From positions 1-40,845 of the forward strand of contig JAHNUO010000088.1 in assembly GCA_019787685.1 (NCBI GenBank): a stretch of DNA of 40,845 bases, read 5' to 3'. This stretch comes from Chiua virens. Its lineage: Eukaryota; Basidiomycota; Agaricomycetes; Boletales; Boletaceae. Position numbers and translations under genes: made by a program. The first letter of the stretch is position 1, and each line of letters opens with the position of its first letter. The notes under the pieces are model-generated. The model was not told the origin of the DNA and ran no database searches. It saw only the letters and a list, made by a program, of their open reading frames with translations. Below, one piece after another: positions 1 to 7,816 of the stretch.

Positions 1-3000
1 CACCAACTTTGTAAGAAGGGGGTTCTGATCTTGATTTATCTGTAGTGGTTTTCATAGTATCTGCAGCTTTGTCTATATTGGACTTGGTTTGCTCTAGAAT
101 TTTGAAGAAGTCTGTAATAAAATTCTGAGTAGCTGGGTTTGTCATATCATAAGGCATAATTCCCATCCTAGGGATGTATGAACATGTGATTTCAAAAGGG
201 AAGTGCTTAGCAGGGGTATGTTTCTTGCTGTTGTATGAGAACTGGGCTAGTAGAAGCCAGTCGGACCATGTGGTATCCTTCTCCGCATAGAATAAGTGAA
301 GATATTGTTGTACCTCCTAATTCATTCATTCTGATTATCCGTCGGTTTGTGGGTGATGAGAAGTGAATTGTGGTCCTCTATCCAATATGATGAAGTTAGG
401 GAGACTGTGATGTTTCCATATATGTATTGAAGAGGTAAAGTTTAGTGAGATCCATAGATGAACACATTTTGTGGCATGGGATAAATTCTACTTCTTTTGA
501 GAAGTGATCTACTACTGTGAGAATGGAATCATAGGAGTGGGAGAGTGAAAGATTGGTGATGAAATCTGCTGAGATATCTTCCCATGGTGCATTAGGGGTT
601 TCTAAGGGTTGAAGTAATCCTGGTGTTTTCTGGTTTGATCCCTTGAACTGAGCATGTCTTTCACAATGAGATACATATATTTTTACATTATCCTTCATTT
701 GAGGCCATATGTAGTTTCATGATAGAAGTTTGTAAATTTTGTTGTTACCAGGATGTCCAGCTTCCAGTGTGTCATGAAACATTGTGAGAGCTTTGGTTCT
801 TAATTTATCTGGAATGAAGATTTCCCCCCCCTTTCTAAGGAAGGTGTCCTCAACTGAATATTCAATAGATAGGAGATGTTTCATAGCTGAAGGTGGTAAT
901 TTCATAGTTTTGGAAGTGAGAAATTCATCTCCATTGTTGAGAAGAGTGACAGGTGATCTGATTTTCTCAGGGTCCATTAGGAGAATTCCCTTGTTATTGT
1001 CATTGATGCCTATCATGTGGTCCTCCCTCTTGCTTAAAGTGTTTGCTTTTCCCATAGTAACACTTGCCTTGTGGTGCCAAGTGAAGTTAAAGTGTGAGAG
1101 GTATTGAGCCCATCTTTAGATCTTGGCAAGTCATAAACCATGTAAGGTTTTGGTGATCATTCCATATTTCAAATTCATGTTTGGCTCAGGTTAGATAGTG
1201 GCACCATAATTCTAATGAGCAGATAACCAAGAGTATCTCTTTGTCAGCAATTGGGTAGTTCCATTCTTCAGGGGTCATAGAGTGGCTATTATAAGCAACA
1301 AGGTGCCATTGTCCTTTCTTTTCAAGGGATAAGATGGCTCTAGTAGCAAAATTTGATAAATTGCATTCTAAGCAATATTTGGCATTCTAATCCAAATAAG
1401 CAAGGATAGGGGCTGTTGTAAACACCTGTTTTAGCATAGAGAAGGCTTGATCACAATCAAATGTCCATTCAAACTTCTGATCCTTTTTCATAAGGTCATG
1501 AAGAGGGCATGCAATCTTTTCATAGTCTTTAATAAATCTGTGATAGAAATTGGCTAGTCTGAGGAAACTACAAACATGTTTGACAGTGGTGGGAATTGGC
1601 CATTCAGCAACTGCTTTGGTCTTTTCATTATCCATCTTAATACTATCTGTTCCCATGATCATTCCAAGGAAATTCACTTCTTTGACACAGAAGAAGCATT
1701 TTTCTGGTTTTACATAAAGGTCATTCTGTTATGATCTTGACATTTCAACCCTGAATGAATTTCACCTTCAATTTATTCTAACCATTACAGCATATCCTGC
1801 CTTGTGTCAAGGCTGTCCAAATGATCACATCTGATTGGCTGCCACATTATTACAATATCTATCACCTCATGCCCTTATCTTTTCATTTCCCTTATCACTG
1901 ACTCATCACCAGCAGTGCAAGGCTATGTTCTTATCTATGACTCCTCATGACTCATATCTATTCACATCTTATCATCTAATAGGATATTGAATGCTTATCT
2001 ATGTAGTTGGTACTCAGATTAGCACTCTGACATCCATGTAGTATATAAACCCCATGAATTGAAGCCAGAGGACTCTAACAAAGTTCTCTTGGAGTTTTCG
2101 CCTCTTTGATTGAACATTATCATTGTCATTCAATAATCACTACACAACTAGTTTAATCTTTGTTCTAGGTTATTTCATGTTCTTCTTGGTCATCAGTGTT
2201 AGTAAAGATCATGAGATCATTGATGTAGACGACTATGCATGTCCATAAATATTTCATTCATCATAGTTTGAAAAGTAGCAGGAGAGTTGCATAATCCAAA
2301 GTACATAACAATGGGTTTGAATGACCCACAGTGATAGACAAATGCTGCCTTCCATTTGTCACCTTCTTTGATGTGTACATTATTGTATCCCCACTGTAAA
2401 TCTGTTTTCATAAAGAGTTTAGTCAATTTCAGCTTATCCATGAGTTGGGAGATAAAGGGGAGCAAATAATTGTTTTGCATGTATATTTGTTTAGATATCA
2501 GCAATCCTGTACTATGTACTTCTTTCCATTCTTTTTGGGAACGAAAAATACTGGGGATGTTTGTTCAGATTTAGAGGATCTTATGTTACCTTTCTTTAAT
2601 TGATCATCAATAAATACTAATACTTTCTCCTGTTCAGTGACTGATGGGGGAATAAGGTGGCCCTTCTTAGGTTTGAAAGTGTCTTTGAGGTCAATTGCAT
2701 GATCCCAGGGTTTATGTAATAGAATTCTTTCAGACTCATTTTACCAAATACTTTATCATATTTCATATATTCTCTAGGAACCATCTTTCAAGAGTGTGTT
2801 TCTTAGGAGGAGGTGGTGGAGTTTCCATGTGAGCGGAAAAAACATGGGATTCCACAATTGCATTAGCATAGGAAATTTCTTCTGCAATTATGGAATCCAA
2901 GAAGTTGTCCTCGTCATGGGGATTGTGGTGCTTTAACTATGTGAATCTGAGGATAAGATCATTCTTTCCCAGGTTGGTAATTTCTGCATCCATGATTTCC

Positions 3001-3480
3001 CTGTGACCTTTGTAATTAATCAGGATCTGGGTAGTGTGCATAATGGAACCCACTTGATTTTGATTCTGTTGACATTGAAGACTTGTATAGGTTTAAGCAA
3101 TTTGAATTGTGGGAGATTATGGTTAGCAATGTAATCTTTGTGTATGAAGATTGTATTAGCTTTGCTGTCCAATAATGCCTTTGCCCCAACATAGCTGATT
3201 TGGTTTACTGGGGATACCAATACTGGTAAGAATATTTCTTTTCCATAGATAGGAATTGGATAAAAGATTCTTCTGGGATATTTTGTGACAAAATTAAGCA
3301 CAGGAGTGATGTCCCTGCCATACTCCAAAGAGATGCTGTCAACTTTTTTCTGTTGTTTTTCTTGTTTTGGCAGTTTTACATCTTGCTGGGAACATTTATC
3401 GGCTGAATAAGTAAAGTCCAATCTGAGAGAAATAGAGTTTTTATATTCTTTAGAAATGTAAGTGCAAATGTAAGATCCTG
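1..3480 (-). pseudogene. pol: pol remnant of element 1 (protease, RT, RNase H, integrase)
   Basis: Broken polyprotein of a Ty3 chromovirus. Pieces read on the minus strand match the intact pol here: protease with its active Asp in the form LLDSKANT (3020-3421, normally DSGA), RT (2217-2504), RT/RNase H connection with the LGMIMGTDSIKMDNEKTKAV block (1387-1677), and the integrase zinc finger and core with HCERHAQFKG and ISADFITNL (396-698). A solo LTR at 1727-2177 interrupts RT, and about 45 bp of RT are missing beside it. Frames are broken by stops and small indels. The C-terminal chromodomain lies outside the window. Confidence 0.88.
1727..2177 (+). repeat. Solo LTR (451 bp) inside the RT of element 1
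   Basis: It begins TGTTATGATC and ends GGTTATTTCA, with the family landmarks in order: a CCAAATGATCACATCTGATTGGC-like block, a TATA box (GTATATAAAC, 2040-2049) and CTCTAACAAAGTTCT at the expected transcript start. Orientation is opposite to its host element. The flanks are CATTC on the left and TGTTC on the right; both are one deamination from CGTTC, so the target duplication appears to have decayed at a CpG. Its length equals that of the split LTR of element 1 once that is rejoined. Confidence 0.88.
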
Positions 3481-3486
3481 GTTTAC

Positions 3487-4343
3487 TCAGTTCATCTTGC
3501 CTTTTCCCTTTTTTTCTGTTTCATACTTGTTGTAAGAATATGCCTGCACTTGTTCAGGAGTCATTCCTTGAATGGTAGCAAATGGATCTGAAGCTGGTAC
3601 AGATGGGGTAGAGGTGGTGGATACTTGCCACGTTTCCTCCTTTTTGGTGGATCAGATCTTTTTACTTTGAGAGCATCCACTCTTGTGACCCTTTCTATAG
3701 AATTTGCATTCACTACATTGTACTTTTGGCTTGGGACAATCCTTCAGGTAATGGCCCTGAGCCTCACAGTTGAAGCATTTTGGGGTTTGGGAATTCTTAT
3801 TTCCTATGGCTCAGACTTCTTTAGTGATGAACCATCTGTCTTTGTCTTTCTCATAGGTAGCAGCTCTTATATTCATTGCATTGGATCCTTCTTTTTCCAG
3901 GTCCTTTCTCCATGGACGTAATTTAGGGCTTCCATTGAGTTTCCTGCTGTGCGAATTGCAGCAAGGTATCTTTGTACTGCTTCATTCTGGTCAGCAGTAT
4001 AATTTGGATGGGCTGTGTTCATATACATGCCATCATTCAGGTCTTGTCTTAACCCATCTCTGAATATGGTGTAGATGATGTTGCAGGCAGTGTTTGCCTC
4101 TAGTAACCGAATAGCATGGGTAGGGTTGATTTGAGCCTGGAGCCATAAGGCTTCCCATTGGACAATAAAGTCTTTGACTCATTTTGTACCCTGTGTAAGA
4201 TGTTCTAATTGGGTGTGAGCCTAATCAACCTTGTTGTTTTGTCAGAACATTCCCTCTATGTCCATAACTAATTGTGCCCATGAGAGTTTTGTTCCTTGAG
4301 CATTTTAGTTGTCGTTGTTGTTTTCCCAGTCAGCTGCTACCAT
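3487..4343 (-). pseudogene. gag: gag remnant of element 1
   Basis: Nucleocapsid and capsid remnant. Minus-strand reading shows both zinc knuckles of the family: one corresponding to CX2CX4HX4C (around 3740-3785), and a second CX2CX6HX3C (QCSEC...GHKSGC) around 3660-3725. The 3' end retains the slippery heptamer GGGAAAA (3502-3508 on the minus strand) followed by the gag stop TGA (3487-3489), as in the intact copy. The probable ATG is at 4343, 7 nt after the ORF2 stop. Much of the capsid N-terminus is degraded or deleted. Confidence 0.75.
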
Positions 4344-4349
4344 AACAGG

Positions 4350-4550
4350 TTACCAAGCATTTGCTGTGATGGTGGGAGTAGAGTGGTAGTGAACTTCTTC
4401 TGGCTATTGTTGTTCGTAAGGAAAGTAAAGAGCGATTATGATCGTGTTCTTGTTGAAGGAGAATTGGAAGTTGAGTGCTCTTTGGTTGATTGTGTAAAGG
4501 AAGGCACAGATGATGAGAACAAATGATAATAGGATTGCATAAAAGAACAT
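4350..4550 (-). pseudogene. ORF2 of element 1: small membrane protein, one stop
   Basis: Counterpart of ORF2 in the intact element. The ATG is at 4550 and the stop at 4350-4352, about 66 codons with one internal TAG. It starts MFFYAILLSFVLIICAFLYT, a single hydrophobic segment at the N-terminus. It then has a short polar region, a PYEQQ motif (PYEEY in the intact copy) and ends ITANAW (ATANAW-like in the intact copy). Sequence identity is low, but position, topology, the PYE motif and the NAW tail are kept. Function unknown. Confidence 0.65.
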
Positions 4551-4559
4551 AAAGTTGCT

Positions 4560-5270
4560 TAATAGAGAAGGTACCTAGATGGGATTTGAAGGATATTTCT
4601 AGGTCTTAGAGAGGTATTTTCTCTATTGTAGTATGAATAGGGGCGGATGCTTAGGGACTTCGTGTCTCCTATCTGCTGCTATCCTCTGCCTGTGAGTGTG
4701 AGGCTATACAACTACATGAGGGGGTATGTAATTGTTAGGATCTCCTAAGGATTCCTCAAGGGGTTCTTGTTTAGGTAGTATGAATGGTAAAATGATAGGT
4801 GTGAGCTCTCGCTTCACCTGAGCTTCCTCTGTGGGATAACTTAATTGCAGGCTGTCAGGCTACAAGGATGCGATGTCAGTAGTGGACGACCTGTCTGAGG
4901 GTGGCTCTGAGAAATGCTCTAGAGCAGCCAAGGTATTTGCATAAATAAATCAACTGTAAGAGTCTATAAAAGATCTCTCAATCAGTATGTGACTCAGGGT
5001 TGAGTTGTTGGATGTCAACAACTTTTGCTAAGTAGGTGGCATCAATGATGTTAGTGTCAGTGATGAGGACGAGGATGCCCTCTGCTTGAATGAGCTGAAG
5101 AGAGGAGTAGGACACTATTAGTTGGGTAGATCAGTTAAGAGCTCCACACTGGTCTCTACCACAGAATTCCTGTGTTCATTGCTGAGCTCCTGAGACCATG
5201 AGTCTCAATAGGGAATTCACAACTTATTTGAAACTGAATATTTCCTTTCCTTTCAAAGTGACAACTTACT
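4560..5270 (-). pseudogene. ORF1 of element 1, start codon split by an intron
   Basis: Homologue of ORF1 of the intact element, read on the minus strand. Exon 1 ends with A at 5270, followed by the donor GTAAGT (5269-5264). The acceptor TAG is at 5117-5115, and exon 2 begins TG at 5114. Joining gives ATG and opens MSYSSLQLIQAEG. Next comes DATYLAKVVDIQQLNPESHT (DAAYLAEVVALEDLDPEDRT in the intact copy), then a TGA. A later block, DPNNYIPPH, matches DPNDWLPPR. The 155-nt intron is kept in the DNA. The 3' limit is approximate because the frame is decayed. Confidence 0.7.
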
Positions 5271-5350
5271 CTGGGCATGGCTTGATTTATTTCAAAGAGG
5301 GGTATGACATGGCTGAGGAACTTGACAGGAGTATCAACAGTGAAGAAAGC

Positions 5351-5361
5351 AACAAAGTTCT
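5351..5361 (-). promoter_or_regulatory. Self-priming site of element 1
   Basis: On the minus strand, two bases inside the 5' LTR edge, the 11 bases AGAACTTTGTT are the exact reverse complement of AACAAAGTTCT at the predicted transcript start within the same LTR (copy near 5450). This matches the site in the intact element and in element 2. Confidence 0.75.
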
Positions 5362-5363
5362 AA

Positions 5364-5712
5364 TGAAACACCTAGAACAAAGATTGAACTAGTTGTAAAG
5401 TGATTGTTGAATGAGGATGATGATGTTCACTCAAAGAGATGAAAACTCCAGGAGAACTTTGTTAGAGTCCTCTGGCTTCAATTCATGGGATTTATATACT
5501 ACATGGATGTCGGAGTTCTAATCTGAGTATGAACTACATAGATAAGCATAATGTATCCTATTGAATGATAAGGTATAAGTTGATAAGAGTCATACATAGA
5601 TAAGGGCATAGCCTTGCACTGCTGGTAATGAGTCAGTAATAAGGGAAATGAATGATATGTAAGGGGACATGAGGCAATGGATGCTATGTCTATGTGGCAA
5701 CCAATCAGATAT
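5364..5712 (-). repeat. 5' LTR of element 1, right-hand portion interrupted (continues at 13222-13328)
   Basis: Read as plus strand it begins TGAAACACC (the LTR 3' end) and carries the inverted TATA box (TTTATATACTAC near 5490). It stops abruptly at GATAT (5708-5712), where another LTR has inserted. The rest resumes at 13227 and ends ATCATAACA at 13328. Rejoined length is 451 bp, identical to the solo LTR at 1727-2177. Confidence 0.88.
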
Positions 5713-6614
5713 TGTTACGATCACAATTCCTATGCTCTCTACTTTTCACGACACATGTTTACCACATTGTCTAGGGCTACAACACGCCCTTCAAGCATGT
5801 TATTAATCTCTGTGCGCTTCCATTTTATTACATGCCTTAACAATGTGTACTTGCACACTAGATCCTTCCGTTGATGCATCATGCACTCCTCAAGTCTTTA
5901 TGACTCACTGTGACTCCTAACCTGACTCATCTGGATCATATCTGATTGGTCAACATCATGCCATCATCACATGCTCTGCATTGCTGTTGCCTCATGTAGC
6001 CAATACCTTGGACTATTCGTAATTATGCTTACCTACATACTTTTCTTATCTGGTAGTGTACAGCCACATGTATTTAGTATATATACCTGAGCAACCTGAG
6101 GGATGATTTCCCAGTTCATTAATTAACAATGTTTACCATCTTTCCTTTGCCCAAGCAATCGCTTGTGAATTACCTTCACCATTGGAATCAAACGTACAGG
6201 TGCTTCATCGCACAAAACCCTGTACTTGAGCTAACCTTAGGGTCTTTGCTCATACACAAGCACTCTTGCAACTGTTACACATTGCATCCTGCCCTACTAG
6301 CATGCCTCATCATATTTAGCTTGTGTTACGATACCAACTTTTCCTCACTTCTCAACTCCTACATTCGACTTATTCTAAACATGCCTCATGTCAAGGCTGT
6401 CCAAAGGATCATATCCGATTGGCTGCCACAATAACACAGCACCCATCACCTCATGTCCTTATCTTTCATTTCCCTTATCACTGACTCATTACCGGCAGTG
6501 CAAGGCTATGCCCTTATCTATGACTCATATCTATTCACACCTTATCATCCAATAGGATGCATTATGCTTATCTACGTAGTTCATACTCAGATTAGAACTC
6601 CGATATCCATGTAG

Positions 6615-6622
6615 TATATAAA
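6615..6622 (+). promoter_or_regulatory. TATA box of the 5' LTR
   Basis: TATATAAA lies about 30-35 bases upstream of A6650. A6650 is the first base of the 11-nt stretch complementary to the primer site, so TATA spacing and primer logic agree on the transcript start. The motif is kept in the other LTRs of this family in the window. Confidence 0.8.
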
Positions 6623-6649
6623 CCCCATGAATGACAGCCAGAGAGCTCT

Positions 6650-6660
6650 AACAAAGTTCT
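6650..6660 (+). promoter_or_regulatory. Predicted RNA 5' end acting as reverse-transcription primer
   Basis: AACAAAGTTCT is exactly complementary to 6752-6762 just inside the 5' LTR. In Tf1 of fission yeast the first 11 nt of the RNA prime reverse transcription after cleavage behind base 11; the length here is the same. The start site itself is inferred. Confidence 0.75.
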
Positions 6661-6751
6661 CTTGGAGTTTTCGCCTCTTCACTGGACTGAACCCCCTCTT
6701 CACTACACCACTACAACTTTAACAGTCTAGGTTGTTCTAGGTTGTTTCATT

Positions 6752-6762
6752 AGAACTTTGTT
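6752..6762 (+). promoter_or_regulatory. Self-priming site (PBS), 2 nt from the LTR
   Basis: AGAACTTTGTT pairs over 11 bases with 6650-6660. The sequence after the LTR does not begin with TGG, as expected for priming by a tRNA CCA end. The two bases TT between LTR and PBS would be copied and later removed during integration. The same 11-mer is present in elements 1 (5351-5361) and 2 (30240-30250). Confidence 0.8.
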
Positions 6763-6843
6763 GTTAAACTTCGCCGTTGATCGACTACTGTCAAGTCCCA
6801 ACCTCGTCGTAGCCCCTACTACAAAATAACACAACCGGGCCCA

Positions 6844-7546
6844 AGTAAGTCCCAAGTTTGAAAAGTAGTTGGAACATTTGCTACCAATAAGCCGAATTGC
6901 AAAAGACTCAAGGTCTAGCAATCGCAGAAGCAAATAGCGCACCCTTGACCAGAAAGGAGATCTTAACTGACCTGCCCAATCAGTGTCGAACCTACCTCTC
7001 TCAGCCATCGCAGCAGCCGCTGAGGCTTACCCTGACCTCGTCGACAAACCCTACGTCTTCGACGCAGCCTATCTCGCAGAAGTCGTCGCTCTAGAGGACC
7101 TTGATCCCGAAGACCGCACCGACACCGAAATCTTCCACGCCTTATTAGGCCACTTTATAGGGGAAACTACTCCCTTGAGAGACTACTCTAGTGAACGAGA
7201 GTCAACCCGGTCCGACAGCCCGGAACTTAGGTATCCAACCGAGGAAGTTGAGGTTAAGCGCGAATACTTTCCCGCTCCCATTCCCGAAAGAGAACCTTCT
7301 CCTTTCCCACCAGCTCCTTTGAGAGAACCATCGGAGGAAAGCTTAGGAGATCCAAACGATTGGCTCCCACCCAGAGAGATTGAGAGGAGAAACGCCAGGA
7401 CAGACCTCGAAAGAAAGAGGATCCTGAGACGCTACAAGGCGAACAGAGTACCTACTCGCATACGCCCATATTCCCAATACGATAACTTCGAATTCCCTTA
7501 CTTTAGACCTAGGAATACCCTTAGGATCCCCTCCAGATTTCTCTAA
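6844..7546 (+). CDS. ORF1, unknown conserved protein, start codon made by splicing (join 6844, 6984-7546)
   Basis: 187 residues if the intron is removed. I do not recognise the family. The N-terminal half is acidic (EVVALEDLDPEDRTDTEIF near residues 34-52), the middle is proline-rich (about 90-120), then comes EESLGDPNDWLPPREIER. The C-terminus is basic (RKRILRRYKANR) and ends with RPYSQYDNFEFP and a short tail. There is no methionine anywhere after the first residue and no ATG in the DNA at the start, so a plain unspliced reading would need GTG. Element 2 keeps the acidic block, the EESLGDPN block and the PYSQYD block at high identity, which argues for protein-level selection. It could be a regulatory or nucleic-acid-binding factor given its charge layout, but that is speculation. 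It ends 14 nt before ORF2. Confidence 0.82.
6845..6983 (+). other. Intron that creates the ORF1 start codon
   Basis: Donor GTAAGT (6845-6850), branch-type CTGAC (6967-6971) 12 nt before the acceptor CAATCAG (6977-6983); 139 nt. Exon 1 ends with A6844 and exon 2 begins T6984 G6985, so splicing yields ATG followed in frame by TCG AAC and ORF1. Unspliced RNA has no ATG here, and a TGA (6968-6970) closes the ORF1 frame just upstream. The same donor and the AG/TG acceptor occur in elements 1 (155 nt) and 2 (136 nt). No RNA evidence is available, so this is a strong prediction. Confidence 0.8.
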
Positions 7547-7560
7547 ATAGAAAATCTTTT

Positions 7561-7806
7561 ATGTCTTGGGAACTCGTTGCAATCGCATTCATTATCTCCT
7601 GCACTCTTACCACATACTTTTTCGGCTACATCGCCTTTTACCTCACAAACAAGGTACAAGAATCACAAAGACCGATTTACGTCTCTATCAAACGACGAGA
7701 CTATCCCTTTGCAATCACCTTCGGTCTTTTCTCGCCCTACGAAGAATACGGTACAGCCACCGCTAATGCTTGGGGAGCACCAGAACCAGCAACTGACGCC
7801 TGGTAA
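7561..7806 (+). CDS. ORF2, small predicted membrane protein upstream of gag
   Basis: 81 residues, starting MSWELVAIAFIISCTLTTYF. A single hydrophobic span covers about residues 5-29. The rest is soluble: a basic patch (KRRDYPF), PYEEYGTA, and a NAWGAPEP...DAW tail. No signal-peptide cleavage site is obvious, so a single-pass anchor is the simplest reading. It is the first ATG on unspliced RNA and sits in a weak context (T at -3, T at +4), which should let ribosomes leak through to gag 255 nt on. Element 2 encodes the same protein with one frameshift, and element 1 a diverged one, so the gene is old in this lineage. An envelope-like or assembly role is possible but not shown. I know of no standard Ty3 gene of this kind in this position. 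Confidence 0.82.
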   Translation: MSWELVAIAFIISCTLTTYFFGYIAFYLTNKVQESQRPIYVSIKRRDYPFAITFGLFSPYEEYGTATANAWGAPEPATDAW

Positions 7807-7816
7807 ATAAACAAAT

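Larger units (their letters stand above)
6324..6749 (+). repeat. 5' LTR of the intact element
   Basis: Starts TGTTACGATACC and ends AGGTTGTTTCA. U3 is inferred as 6324-6649, with R starting near 6650 on the basis of the TATA box and of the primer match. There is no ATG from 6650 to the LTR end. Confidence 0.96.

Noticed and set aside
6983..7546. ORF1 starting at GTG 6983 without splicing
   Set aside because: GTG is not a normal start in fungi, a stop lies five codons upstream, and the splice-made ATG is repeated at the matching place in two relatives.
7566..7810. Two further frames overlapping ORF2
   Set aside because: They lack proper start codons or family motifs and are not kept in element 2; ORF2 itself is.
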